From Dyadobacter sp. SG02 (GTDB taxonomy: Bacteria; Bacteroidota; Bacteroidia; Cytophagales; Spirosomataceae): a DNA stretch of 64,000 nucleotides. The stretch covers positions 160,707-224,706 of the forward strand of contig NZ_FNYL01000016.1 in NCBI RefSeq assembly GCF_900109045.1, written 5' to 3'. The notes under the pieces are model-generated. The model searched no databases, was not told where the DNA came from, and saw nothing but the letters and a program-made list of their open reading frames with translations. This document shows, in pieces, positions 51,676 through 61,426 of this stretch (the stretch's first letter is position 1; every line of letters starts with the position of its first letter). The position numbers and the translations under genes are program-made.

Positions 51676-53151
51676 TTATGCGATTACCTGTTTTACGACT
51701 TTGCCCTCGGTATCCGTCAGCCTGAAATTCCTTCCCTGGAACGGATAAGTGAATTTTTCATGGTCGAAACCCATCAAATGCAGGATTGTAGCCTGCAAAT
51801 CGTGGACATGCACGCGGTCTTTCGCGCCGTAATAACCTAATTCGTCGGTTTCTCCATGGCTATGCCCCCTTTTGACCCCGCCGCCGGCCATCCACATCGT
51901 GAATGCGTCCAAATGATGGTCGCGGCCCATGAATGGCATAACCAGTCCATTCCTGTTTTCCTGCATGGGAGTCCTTCCGAATTCCGCTCCCCAAATGATG
52001 AGCGTTTCTTCTAAAAGCCCGCGCATTTTCAAATCTTTGATCAATGCGGCAATCGGCTGATCCGATTCGCGGCATTTCTGGCGCAAACCACCTTCCACGT
52101 TATGGTCTTTCGATGTGCCGTGTCCATCCCAGCCCCAGTCGAATAACTGCACAAAACGCACATCATTCTCGACCAGTTTTCGTGCCAGAAGACAGTTCAT
52201 TGCAAAAGTGCCCTCTCCCGGTTTCACACCATACATATCCAGTATAAACTGAGGTTCTTTCGAAACATCCATTACCTCAGGAACCGACATTTGCATCCGG
52301 AATGCCATTTCGTACTGGCTGATGCGGGTCAATATCTCCGGATCTTTTACATCTTCGTAAGTCTGGCGGTTTATTTCATTGATCGCCTCAATGGTCTGCT
52401 TACGCATATCGCGGTTCATGCCGCTTGGGTCGCTCACATACAAAACGGGATCGCCGCCAGTACGGCATTGCACACCCTGGTATACCGAAGGCAGAAAGCC
52501 GCTTCCGTAGACGCTCTTTCCGGCATCAGGTTGTTGCCCTCCCGAGGCCAGTACAATGAAACCCGGCAAATTCTGATTTTCAGATCCCAGCCCATATACC
52601 GACCAGGCTCCCAGACTCGGCCGCCCCAACCGCGGGCTTCCCGTATGCATCAGCAGCTGCGCAGGTGCGTGATTAAACTGGTCCGTATGCATGGCTTTCA
52701 GAAATGTGATTTCATCAGCAACTGTCTGCAAATAAGGAACATAGTCCGACATCCACGCCCCAGACTGGCCATACTGCGCAAATTTCCCCTGTGGGCCCAA
52801 CATTTTGGGTACTCCCTGGATGAATGCGAATTTTTTCCCTTCCAGAAACTCGGCCGGGCAATCCTGACCGTGGTATTTCACCAGTTCCGGTTTATAGTCG
52901 AACAATTCCAGTTGCGAAGGCGCACCGGCCATGTGAATGTAAATTACGCGCTTGGCTTTCGGGGCGAACTGCGGGATTTTGGCTGCGGCTGCATTTCCGG
53001 GCACATTCGTTCCGGCATTGGATGTGCCGCAAGAACCCAGCAAAGAACCCAGTCCCAACGCGCCCAACCCAAATCCTGCCGACTGCAGAAAGTGCCTGCG
53101 GGTTTGCCGGTGCAGGTCTGCATGTTGAAGTTCTTTCAGTAGCTTTTCCAT
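51676..53151 (-). CDS. DUF1501 Tat-exported protein
   Basis: 491 residues. The Tat signal RQTRRHFLQSAGFGLGALGLG (residues 17-37) ends at a lipobox-like LLGSC. The DUF1501 core shows RVIYIHMAGAPSQLELFDYKPEL, FNHAPAQLLMHTGSPR, GSWSVYGLG-like GAWSVYGLG, WDGHGTSKDHN, IIWGAEFGRTPMQENRNG and GRDHHLDAFTMWMAGGGVKRGHSHGETDE. This resembles sulfatase/alkaline-phosphatase-fold proteins, and the family is nearly always paired with a DUF1553 protein. Enzymatic role not established. Second gene of the operon. Confidence 0.92.
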   Translation of the reverse strand: MEKLLKELQHADLHRQTRRHFLQSAGFGLGALGLGSLLGSCGTSNAGTNVPGNAAAAKIPQFAPKAKRVIYIHMAGAPSQLELFDYKPELVKYHGQDCPAEFLEGKKFAFIQGVPKMLGPQGKFAQYGQSGAWMSDYVPYLQTVADEITFLKAMHTDQFNHAPAQLLMHTGSPRLGRPSLGAWSVYGLGSENQNLPGFIVLASGGQQPDAGKSVYGSGFLPSVYQGVQCRTGGDPVLYVSDPSGMNRDMRKQTIEAINEINRQTYEDVKDPEILTRISQYEMAFRMQMSVPEVMDVSKEPQFILDMYGVKPGEGTFAMNCLLARKLVENDVRFVQLFDWGWDGHGTSKDHNVEGGLRQKCRESDQPIAALIKDLKMRGLLEETLIIWGAEFGRTPMQENRNGLVMPFMGRDHHLDAFTMWMAGGGVKRGHSHGETDELGYYGAKDRVHVHDLQATILHLMGFDHEKFTYPFQGRNFRLTDTEGKVVKQVIA

Positions 53152-53167
53152 ATGTTTTGCTCTCTAG

Positions 53168-53187
53168 CCCCAGGCTTAAGCCTGGGG
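53168..53187. repeat. 20-bp perfect palindrome in the DUF1553-DUF1501 gap
   Basis: Arms CCCCAGGCTT and AAGCCTGGGG meet without a loop, in the 43-nt gap between the first two operon genes. No T run follows. This style of short palindrome recurs between genes in the phylum; it could cap or stabilise mRNA. Confidence 0.75.
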
Positions 53188-53194
53188 TTATGGG

Positions 53195-55948
53195 TTATTC
53201 TTTTGTTACTACGTTGTCCAGGTTTAGCATTACGTTGGCTGATATTGTCAGGGCGGCCAGTTCGGGCGATCTTTCCTTGCCGTATGCCAGAATGCTGTCC
53301 GCATCGACCGGTTTTTTCTGATAAACGTCCAGCGCATCCTTGTATACCTTCACCAGTACATTCAGGTTCTTTTTTTCAATGGTCTGAAATGTCAGCATTC
53401 GGTATCCCTCGGTCAATTGCTGCTCCGGCGTCTTCCCTCTTTTCTGCATTTTAGTAGCCAGTTTTTCAGCCGCTTCCAGGTACACCGGATCATTTAAAGT
53501 CACCAGCGCCTGCAAAGGTGTATTGGTCAATATCCTTCTGGATTGACAAAATTCACGGCTGGGCGCGTCAAATGTGACCATCGACGGATAGGGTGCGGTC
53601 CGTTTCCAATACGTGTAAACTCCTCTTCGGTACCGGTCCTCCCCTTCGCTCAATACCCATTTTTCACCGCTATACGGCGACTGCCAAATCTTATCGGGCT
53701 GCGGAGGCATTACGCCCGGGCCGTACATTTTGTTTGAAATCAATCCGCTGCATGCGAGGGCCTGATCGCGCACCTGCTCTGCGCTTAGTCTTACCCGCGG
53801 GCCACGTGAGATATAGACATTGTAAGGGTCTTTTTCGAGTTTATCATGATCCGTTTTCGAACTCTGCCGGTAGGTAGCCGACATCACAATGGTTTTCAGC
53901 AATTTTTTGACACTCCAGTGATCGGTTTCTATAAAATCTGCTGCCAGCCAGTCCAATAGTTCCGGATGGCTCGGTTCTGCGCCCTGGGACCCGAAATCTT
54001 CCACAGTTTCCACGATTCCTTTACCAAAAAGCTGTTCCCAGAAACGGTTTACAATCACCCTTCCAGTCAGCGCATTGTCGCGGCTCACGATCCATTTGGC
54101 CAGGCCGAGACGGTCGCGGGAATATTCTTTCGGCATCGGAGCCAGCAGCTTGGGAACATCCGGCTTTACTTCCGCTCCTTTGACCATCCAGTTACCGCGT
54201 ACGAAAACATTGGTTTTTCTGGCAAAATCACCTTTCCCCTCCCAGATTACAGGCATCCCTTCCACGGGCCGGGTCAGTACCGTAGCATAATCGGAAACAA
54301 TTTGCTCATAACCAGGCTGACCTGCGCCCGGTATTCCTTTTTGAAAAGATGCCCAGCTGATACGAAGCCATTCGGTGGGCGCTTTCGGACTATTTAATGA
54401 TAAGTAAATGTCGTGCTTCCCGGTTGCGTGATTTACCGGAGCAATGATGACAGTATCGCGGGTCGGGACCTTGATCGTCGACAGTACGGGCCCGTCGAGC
54501 TTGTCCAGATGTAGTGTCAATACCGCGTTTTCAGCTTTGGTTGAAACATTCATCAACACATTATCCACCCCGGTCAGGTTAACCTGCGGAATTCGCGCAT
54601 TGCCTTTGTCTTTTACACCATAGTAGGAGATTTGCAGGACGGTAGACTGGTCGCCCTTCACAAAGTTATGTGCATTGATCTTCGGCTCCATGACCTTCAT
54701 GAACTTCACTTTGGCTTCGAGTTCCTCCGGTTTGTATTTATTAATCCAGCCTTTGACACGCTCCACCCGGGCCGAGTCTACGCCTTTGTATAGCCTTAAT
54801 TTTGGCCATTCATCCCACACATCTTCGTCACGGGAGTTGTTGAAGAACGCGGCGTATTTGTAATAATCTTCGTGCGGAATCGGATCGTACGGGTGGCTGT
54901 GACATTGAATGCAACCGAATGTAGTACCCTGCCAAACTTCCCAGGTTGTATTCACACGGTCGATCAATGCGGCATTACGAAACTCTTCGTCGTCGGTTCC
55001 GCCTTCATTGTTGGTCATCGTATTCCGGTGAAAACCAGTGGCTATCATGTTTTCTTCCTGAGGGAAACCGTCTTTCTTCTCAGGCAGCAGATCACCGGCT
55101 AGCTGTTCGATCGTAAAGCGATCGAAAGGCTTATCCTCGTTGAAAGATTTTACGACATAATCGCGGTAACGCCACATCGTGCGGCCGCCGTCGCTTTCAT
55201 AGCCTTTGGTATCGGCATAGCGCGCCAGGTCCATCCACATCGAGGTCCATCTTTCCCCGTACGTCGGAGATTTGAGCAGTCTGTCGACTACTTTTTCGTA
55301 GGCATCGGCCGATTTGTCGTTTTCGAAATCCGCCACTTCCTTTTCGGTTGGCGGCAAGCCGGTAATATCCAGACTCACCCGCCTCAGCAAAGTGGCGCGA
55401 TCAGCCTCCGGGGAAGTTGACAGTCCCTTTTCTTTCAGCTTCGCTACTACAAAATGGTCGATTTCATTCTTCGCCCAGGCTTTGTCGCCGGTATTGAGAA
55501 GGCCAAACAGATTACTGAAACTATTCAGCGAAGGCACATCAGGTCTTTCGATCTTTTTGTAAGACCAATGCGTTTCCCACTCGGCGCCCTCATTGATCCA
55601 GTCTTTCAGGATACCGATTTCCTTATCGTTGAGCGGCGTGCCATTCTTCGGCATTTTCTCGTCGGGATCATTAGAAAGTATCCGCCGGATCATCTCGCTC
55701 GCATCGGCATCGCCGCGTACCACGGGTATTTTGCCCGATTTGCCCGGTTCCAGCATTTCGTGTTCGAACAAAAAGCTGACGTCGCCTGCCTTTTTCACGC
55801 CCCCGTGGCAGCCCATGCAATGCTTGTTAAGGATCGGCTTCACATCGGCATTATAATTCACCTTCTTTTGCCATGGGAATCCCGCCCAGGAAAAATACAT
55901 CACCGGCACAGCCACCACCACTAAACCGATCAAAAATCTGGTATGCAT
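53195..55948 (-). CDS. DUF1553/DUF1549 protein with Planctomycetes-type cytochrome c domain
   Basis: 917 residues. A membrane anchor lies at 5-24, then the PSCyt1 heme motif CMGCH (about 44-48) and MPKNGTPLNDKE with a candidate axial Met. DUF1549 follows from about 160 (IDHFVVAKLKEKGLSTSPEADR, RVSLDITGLPPTEKEV, ERWTSMWMDLARYADTKGYE), with a second CxxCH, CIQCHSHPYDPI, near residue 350. A beta-rich insert is next, then DUF1553 (RLGLAKWIVSRDNALTGRVIVNRFWEQLFGKGIVET, SAEQVRDQALACSGL). The product faces the periplasm. DUF1553 proteins pair with DUF1501; function is unknown, with substrate oxidation suspected because of the heme sites. Confidence 0.93.
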   Translation of the reverse strand: MHTRFLIGLVVVAVPVMYFSWAGFPWQKKVNYNADVKPILNKHCMGCHGGVKKAGDVSFLFEHEMLEPGKSGKIPVVRGDADASEMIRRILSNDPDEKMPKNGTPLNDKEIGILKDWINEGAEWETHWSYKKIERPDVPSLNSFSNLFGLLNTGDKAWAKNEIDHFVVAKLKEKGLSTSPEADRATLLRRVSLDITGLPPTEKEVADFENDKSADAYEKVVDRLLKSPTYGERWTSMWMDLARYADTKGYESDGGRTMWRYRDYVVKSFNEDKPFDRFTIEQLAGDLLPEKKDGFPQEENMIATGFHRNTMTNNEGGTDDEEFRNAALIDRVNTTWEVWQGTTFGCIQCHSHPYDPIPHEDYYKYAAFFNNSRDEDVWDEWPKLRLYKGVDSARVERVKGWINKYKPEELEAKVKFMKVMEPKINAHNFVKGDQSTVLQISYYGVKDKGNARIPQVNLTGVDNVLMNVSTKAENAVLTLHLDKLDGPVLSTIKVPTRDTVIIAPVNHATGKHDIYLSLNSPKAPTEWLRISWASFQKGIPGAGQPGYEQIVSDYATVLTRPVEGMPVIWEGKGDFARKTNVFVRGNWMVKGAEVKPDVPKLLAPMPKEYSRDRLGLAKWIVSRDNALTGRVIVNRFWEQLFGKGIVETVEDFGSQGAEPSHPELLDWLAADFIETDHWSVKKLLKTIVMSATYRQSSKTDHDKLEKDPYNVYISRGPRVRLSAEQVRDQALACSGLISNKMYGPGVMPPQPDKIWQSPYSGEKWVLSEGEDRYRRGVYTYWKRTAPYPSMVTFDAPSREFCQSRRILTNTPLQALVTLNDPVYLEAAEKLATKMQKRGKTPEQQLTEGYRMLTFQTIEKKNLNVLVKVYKDALDVYQKKPVDADSILAYGKERSPELAALTISANVMLNLDNVVTKE

Positions 55949-55984
55949 TGGTTTTATTTTAAATAATTATATCAGCAAGAAATA

Positions 55985-56050
55985 CAAATATACCAATATG
56001 TTTATTAATACTAAACAAATGTCTATACAAGCCCGCAAAATGTTTATACA
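55985..56050 (-). promoter_or_regulatory. Promoter and three 21-bp-spaced direct repeats upstream of DUF1553
   Basis: On the minus strand TATATTTG (55985-55992) fits the -7 consensus TAnnTTTG exactly, 37 nt before the start codon. Upstream lie three direct repeats: plus-strand ATGTTTATTAA at 55998, ATGTCTATACA at 56019 and ATGTTTATACA at 56040. The period is exactly 21 bp, two helical turns, so a cooperative regulator would occupy one face. The first repeat is next to the -7 box, and the others lie where an activator would bind. Confidence 0.72.
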
Positions 56051-56225
56051 AACTACAAAAGCGGGTGATATCCTGTGAAAGACTACTAAATATAATCGCA
56101 ATGCCCCGTCGCGACCCAACCCGATGAATAAGCAGCACGTTTGACTTATCCTGCTGTTTCTATGGCTAAAAGACTGAATTTAAATAAAATTACCCGTAAA
56201 ATCCGGTCGGCGACGGAGCATTTCG

Positions 56226-57794
56226 TTACTGCCAGATGGCGTTCTGCTTCACATTAGGATTACCCTGCAGTTCTTTTTGCGGTAGCGGCAGCACATAATC
56301 GCGCTCTTTTGGCGCGCGGTCGAGCTTGTACTTCTCCGCGAAGTGTTTGATCTCCTTGCCCAGGTAATCGACCGGCCCGCCCAGCTTGCTTTTCCGCCGC
56401 AGCTCGGGGTACATAACCTGTTCAAAAACAAACTCTTGCATTCGCTCGTGAATAATCGCATCACGCATTGCCGACTGGCTCAGGCCTTTCAATGCCGTCA
56501 ACCCGGCGCGAGCGCGTACTTTGTTGATCGACGCGAATGCATCGCCCTGACCGCTTTCGTTGCAGGCTTCGGAATGCCCGAGCAGAATGTCGGCCAGACG
56601 GATGTAAATCGTGTTTTTCTCGGTAGCCGCATTGCTTTTGTCCAGTTCGACGATCTTCGCCGCCCAGGCTTTTCCAAAAATCATTTGCGCCGGATCGTTC
56701 GGGTTCGCATCCGATTTTACCACGCCGCCGAAGCGGGAGAGGTTATAATCGGCCTTTTCGCTCCAATGCACAATGGGGTAGGTGCCGTTGATTTTGCCAA
56801 ATCGTCCCGTAGGATAACTCTCTATGAACGTTCCGGCAATGCGCTTGTCCTTCGGATCATAACTCGCCCGAAATTCCTGCGTAGCACTTATCCAGCTCCA
56901 TCCCGATCCGCCCAGTTCGCTTGGAAAATCTTCAGGGTTGAAGTGCATCGAATGGACATTGAACTCGTTCGGGTTTGCCGAGGCCGAAACCTGCGCTTCG
57001 AAAATCCGCTCGCCCTGGTTTTCATGGCTCAGATCAAAATTGTGGGAGAAATCGGCGAACAACGTGATGCCGCTATTGTTGATGATGTCCTCGCCAGTGG
57101 CCTTCGCTTCTGCCCATTTTTCATCCCAAAGCTGGGTTTTCATCAGAATCGATTTCGCAGCCCATTTCGTAGCACGACCAATATCCGCACCGGTATAGCT
57201 CGCCGGTAGTAAATCGGCCGCTGCTTTGGTATCCGCATAAATTTGCTCGATCACAGCCGCTTTTCCGCCCGTATTGGATGGCAATTCCGAAATATTCTGC
57301 GTCGATTTAGTCGTCAGCGGCACATTATCGAAATAGCTCAGCAAGCTGTAATAGTAGAACGCGCGCAAAAACAGCGCTTCTCCTTTTACGCGCTTGATCA
57401 AAGCTTCGTTCGACGGGTCTTTCATAGCATCGGCGGTTTCGATGATCGCATTCGCCCGGTTGATCGAGCGATAGCAGATTCCCCAGTAGGCCTCGATGTA
57501 TTCGTCGGCCGGGTTCACATTGCCCAGGTTGTATTGCAGCGGCCCTTTCTCCCATCCCACCTGGTAACCTATCAGACATTCAAATACATAACGATCGTAG
57601 AAGTAGCCTGAGTATTGCGAGTTGAGGTCGTCGTAAACCGCATTCACACCCAGCGCCAATTCCGTAGCCGTTTTGTAGAAGGTGTCGGGATTGATAAAAT
57701 CGGGTTTTTCCTTCAAATCCGAGCAGCCTGCTACCGCGAACAGTAAAGCCGAAAGGCCCGTCAATCTGATTTTATATAAAAATGACTTTTTCAT
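56226..57794 (-). CDS. RagB/SusD family nutrient-binding lipoprotein
   Basis: 522 residues. Lipoprotein signal MKKSFLYKIRLTGLSALLFAVAGC (Cys24), then SusD-type helical TPR body: DTFYKTATELALGVNAVYDDL, RSINRANAIIETADAM, VKGEALFLRAFYYYSLLSYFDNVPL, LADILLGHSEACNESGQGDAFASINKVRARAGL. The C-terminus ends QGNPNVKQNAIWQ, a SusD/RagB tail. It captures oligosaccharides or peptides at the outer membrane and delivers them to SusC. It lies 26 nt behind susC. Confidence 0.95.
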   Translation of the reverse strand: MKKSFLYKIRLTGLSALLFAVAGCSDLKEKPDFINPDTFYKTATELALGVNAVYDDLNSQYSGYFYDRYVFECLIGYQVGWEKGPLQYNLGNVNPADEYIEAYWGICYRSINRANAIIETADAMKDPSNEALIKRVKGEALFLRAFYYYSLLSYFDNVPLTTKSTQNISELPSNTGGKAAVIEQIYADTKAAADLLPASYTGADIGRATKWAAKSILMKTQLWDEKWAEAKATGEDIINNSGITLFADFSHNFDLSHENQGERIFEAQVSASANPNEFNVHSMHFNPEDFPSELGGSGWSWISATQEFRASYDPKDKRIAGTFIESYPTGRFGKINGTYPIVHWSEKADYNLSRFGGVVKSDANPNDPAQMIFGKAWAAKIVELDKSNAATEKNTIYIRLADILLGHSEACNESGQGDAFASINKVRARAGLTALKGLSQSAMRDAIIHERMQEFVFEQVMYPELRRKSKLGGPVDYLGKEIKHFAEKYKLDRAPKERDYVLPLPQKELQGNPNVKQNAIWQ

Positions 57795-57820
57795 AACAAA
57801 CTGATTTTCAATTTGAAATA

Positions 57821-60800
57821 TTAAATACCAAGATTAACACCCACTGTAAACATCCGCGACCGCGGGTAAGCGTCGTAATCGTCGCCGCGGTTCAGGTTGT
57901 TCTGGCCCTGGTTGTTCACTTCGGGATCGAAACCTTTGTATTTGGTGATCAGGAAGAGGTTCTGCGCACTCACATACACGCGCGCATTGCGGATGTATGC
58001 GCTCTTGATCGGGAGTGTGTACCCGAGCGAGAGGTTTTGCAGGCGCACGAACGAGCCGTCCTGGATAAAGAATGACGACCGGCGGAAGGAAATGAAGTCG
58101 CGGCGACCATCGATTACCGGGCGGGAAGCATTCGGGTTCTCGGGAGTCCAGGAGTCCGTCAGGATATTGGCGATCTGGTTGATTTTCTGCACGCCGTCAC
58201 CCATTTCGGATTGTTGGAGATTGCGGATTTTGTTGCCGTGCACGCCCCGGAAGAATACCGAAAGATCGAAGCCTTTGTATTTTACACTGGTATTGAAACC
58301 CCAGGTCAGTTTCGGATTCGGATCGCCGATGATCCTGAAATCGTCGGTCGTATATTTTCCATCGCCGTTTACGTCCTCATATTTAGGATAGCCCGCTTTG
58401 GCGGAGTAAGTTTTGCCTTCCTCATCCGATTGGAACAAACCAATGTAGTTGTACCCGCTCCAAACGCCGATCGGATTGCCGCCTTCTACCCAACTGCCGA
58501 GCACACCGAGGTGGCCGCTGGTGCTGTTGGAAAAGAATGGCGTACTCATACCAAGATCGAGTATCTTGTTACGCAGCACAGACACATTTCCGCTCACGTC
58601 CCAGGTCAGTACACTATTACTGATGAGCTTATAATTCGCCGAAAATTCGAGGCCCTTGTTGCTCAGCGAGCCGGAGTTGAGCATAATGGTGCTGAAACCG
58701 GTGCTTTGCGGGATGGAAACGTCGAGTAGCAAGTCGGTGGTTTTGTTTTTGAATGCGTCGATCGTCAGGCTGAGGCGGTTGTTGAGCAATGCGAAATCCA
58801 GACCTACATTGAGCATTGAGGTGCTTTCCCACTTCAAATCCGAGTTCGGGATACGATTGGGCGCATAGCCTGAAACGAGCGTCGGTACGCCACCGAAAAC
58901 GTAATTATAAGGTACCAAACCCGCTACCGAACGGTATACAGGGATTTGCGAATTACCGGTAAGTCCGTAGCTCGCGCGGATCTTGAAATCGTCGAACACC
59001 TTACCCAGCCCCGAATTCCGGAAAAAATCCTCATTCACCACGCGCCAGCCAATAGCTGCCGAAGGGAAAGTCGCCCATTTGTTATTCGGCCCGAATTTCG
59101 AAGAGCCATCCCGGCGAAGCGTCACTGTTAGCAAGTAACGGTCTTTTAAATTGTAATTAATCCGCCCCAGCATCGACATCAGCTCCCATTCCAAACGCCC
59201 CGAAGTCGGCACCAATGGCCGGCTGCCGTTTTGCATATTTACCGCGTCGATATCGTCGGAAGGAAGCCCACGGGTAGAAATGCCATCGAAATAGTTAATT
59301 TCCTTTTGATAGGTATACCCGAGTGTAACATCGAGATAATGCCCTTTGGCAATCTCTTTATTGTAGGTTAAAATATTCTCATTCAGTATGTTATTGGAAT
59401 TCCGGTTCGCTTTCTGCAACTCGCGGCCATTCTGACGGCCGAGGTAGGTATAGTTGTTATAAAAAGTCGTCCGGCGTGCATTAACGATGTCGAGGCCGAG
59501 GCTTGTACGGAATTTCAAGCCTTCCAGAATATTGACGGTCAATGCCGACGTACCGAACAGACGGTTGGTAAAGTCTCTGTCATACCCTTCAACGGCTTCC
59601 GCCAAGGGGTTGGTCATAAAACGCTGATCGTAGCTCGCGTACTGGTATCCGCCATTCTGGTCGTAAACCGGCCCGGTAGGGTCGAGACCCAGCGCGGTAA
59701 TGACGATCCCGCCTGGCCCGCCGCGGTCGGTGGGCACGTTACTGCTGCCCGAACGGTTAAACGACCAGCTGTTACTGAGCGTAGCTTTGCCTTTGAGGAA
59801 ATCGTTGTCGAGATTCATCCGGAAACCATAGCGGTTAAAATCCGTATTCTTGATGATCCCTTTGTTATTCAAATAGTTTCCTACAAATGCATAGCGCATT
59901 CCCTTGTTGCCACCGGTAAACGAAAGCTGGTGATTGGACAGTCCGCCGGTGCGTGAAATCACGTCCCACCAGTCCGTACCGTTGCCAATTTGCGCGATCT
60001 GCGCGTCGGTATAGCGGGGGTTTCCGCCCTGGCTGCGTTCCAGCATATTAATGTAGCGGGCGTAATCGGAGCCATTCAGTACATCCACCTCCCGTGCGAT
60101 GGTCTGGAATGAATAGGAACCGTCGTAATCTACCCGGCTCTGGCCTTCCTTTCCGCGTTTGGTGGTGATCAGGATTACGCCATTGGCGCCGCGGGAACCG
60201 TAAATGGAGGTCGCCGAGGCATCTTTCAGTATTTCAATGGATTCAATTTCGTTGGGGTTAATGGTCGCCATCGCATTGGTAGGCTGGCGGTTGCCTACGG
60301 TACCTAATGCACCGTTGTCGGGGTAGATAGGAAAGCCGTCGATCACGTAAAGCGGCTCGCTACCGCTGTTGATCGAGTTCGCGCCACGTACGCGGATGGA
60401 GATACCTCCGCCCGGCGCGCCCGACGTTTGCGTCACCTGCACGCCCGGCGCTCGCGACTGGATCGCCTGGTCCACCGAAGTTACCGGCATTTCGCGGATC
60501 GCATCGCCCTTAATGCTCGCCACCGAGCCCGTCAGATCACTCTTCCTAACCGAACCATAACCTACTACCACCACTTCTTCAAGTGCCTGGTTATCCGGCT
60601 GCATGGTTACATTCAAGGTCGTTTGACCGCCCAAAGCCACTTCCTGCGGTTTATATCCCACAAAACTGAATACGAGCACGGCATTCTGTTCAGCCACATC
60701 AAGCGCAAATGCGCCCTCCTGATCGGTGGTAGTGCCTTTTTGGGTGCCTTTGACAATCACACTTACGCCCGGCAGGCCTGCATTGTTCTCATCGATTACC

Positions 60801-61249
60801 TTGCCTTTAATTTGCGCGACCGCCGGGGTAGTAACCGCCTCGGCGGGCTCCGGCTGCTGGGGCTCGGTAACGGCGCCGGTTTCGGCGGTAAGCAAAATAC
60901 GGCCCGCCGTTAGTTCATAAGCAATGTGCAGCGGGTCGAGAAGCGCGCTTAATGCCGAGGACAGCTTTTGCCTGTTAATATGTACGTCGACAGTCCGTTC
61001 GGCGCGGATATTCTTCTGGCTGTACGCAAACTTTACGTCGGCCTGCTCTTCGATGTCACGGAGGACATTTCTCAGTTCCGCATTCTGTGCATGGATTGTC
61101 ACCATTCTCTCCATGATTTCCTGCGCCCGCCCCTCGCTCGCGGCGTGGGTGAGCGTTGTGAAAACCACTGCAAAAAGGATTTGGGCAAATGTTATTTTCA
61201 TGACCATGCATAGTGATGCACACCATTTTAACTGTTGGGTTTTTTGCAT
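57821..61249 (-). CDS. SusC/RagA TonB-linked outer-membrane transporter with STN domain
   Basis: 1142 residues. The signal segment is about 16-37 (start at 61249; the internal Met at residue 17 is possible). An STN domain follows (TIHAQNAELRNVLRDIEEQADVKFAYSQKN, about 50-100), used for signalling to FecR-type anti-sigma factors. A carboxypeptidase-D-like fold comes next (KGKVIDENNAGLPGVSVIVKGTQKGTTTDQEG), then the plug (VVVGYGSVRKSDLTGSV) and the 22-strand barrel ending GVNLGI. It imports ligand captured by SusD. The STN domain plus adjacent fecR and ECF genes show ligand-induced autoregulation. Confidence 0.96.
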   Translation of the reverse strand: MQKTQQLKWCASLCMVMKITFAQILFAVVFTTLTHAASEGRAQEIMERMVTIHAQNAELRNVLRDIEEQADVKFAYSQKNIRAERTVDVHINRQKLSSALSALLDPLHIAYELTAGRILLTAETGAVTEPQQPEPAEAVTTPAVAQIKGKVIDENNAGLPGVSVIVKGTQKGTTTDQEGAFALDVAEQNAVLVFSFVGYKPQEVALGGQTTLNVTMQPDNQALEEVVVVGYGSVRKSDLTGSVASIKGDAIREMPVTSVDQAIQSRAPGVQVTQTSGAPGGGISIRVRGANSINSGSEPLYVIDGFPIYPDNGALGTVGNRQPTNAMATINPNEIESIEILKDASATSIYGSRGANGVILITTKRGKEGQSRVDYDGSYSFQTIAREVDVLNGSDYARYINMLERSQGGNPRYTDAQIAQIGNGTDWWDVISRTGGLSNHQLSFTGGNKGMRYAFVGNYLNNKGIIKNTDFNRYGFRMNLDNDFLKGKATLSNSWSFNRSGSSNVPTDRGGPGGIVITALGLDPTGPVYDQNGGYQYASYDQRFMTNPLAEAVEGYDRDFTNRLFGTSALTVNILEGLKFRTSLGLDIVNARRTTFYNNYTYLGRQNGRELQKANRNSNNILNENILTYNKEIAKGHYLDVTLGYTYQKEINYFDGISTRGLPSDDIDAVNMQNGSRPLVPTSGRLEWELMSMLGRINYNLKDRYLLTVTLRRDGSSKFGPNNKWATFPSAAIGWRVVNEDFFRNSGLGKVFDDFKIRASYGLTGNSQIPVYRSVAGLVPYNYVFGGVPTLVSGYAPNRIPNSDLKWESTSMLNVGLDFALLNNRLSLTIDAFKNKTTDLLLDVSIPQSTGFSTIMLNSGSLSNKGLEFSANYKLISNSVLTWDVSGNVSVLRNKILDLGMSTPFFSNSTSGHLGVLGSWVEGGNPIGVWSGYNYIGLFQSDEEGKTYSAKAGYPKYEDVNGDGKYTTDDFRIIGDPNPKLTWGFNTSVKYKGFDLSVFFRGVHGNKIRNLQQSEMGDGVQKINQIANILTDSWTPENPNASRPVIDGRRDFISFRRSSFFIQDGSFVRLQNLSLGYTLPIKSAYIRNARVYVSAQNLFLITKYKGFDPEVNNQGQNNLNRGDDYDAYPRSRMFTVGVNLGI

Positions 61250-61426
61250 ATTTTTGAAGGTTCTATTTGTGAAAAACAGGACATCCGCCCGCTTACCGTC
61301 TGTCCAGGATCACGTAAGCAGGCATTCTCGAAGCCGGTAGTGGTGGTACACTATCGGTTTCTTTGTTTTAAGTCGGTGGGGTAGCTTTTATAGTTCCATA
61401 GTTAAGGGTTTAGGAGTAGGAAAAAG

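Noticed and set aside
61283..61322. GCTTAC/GTAAGC inverted repeat between fecR and susC
   Set aside because: Six base pairs with a 17-nt loop and no T run; likely chance.
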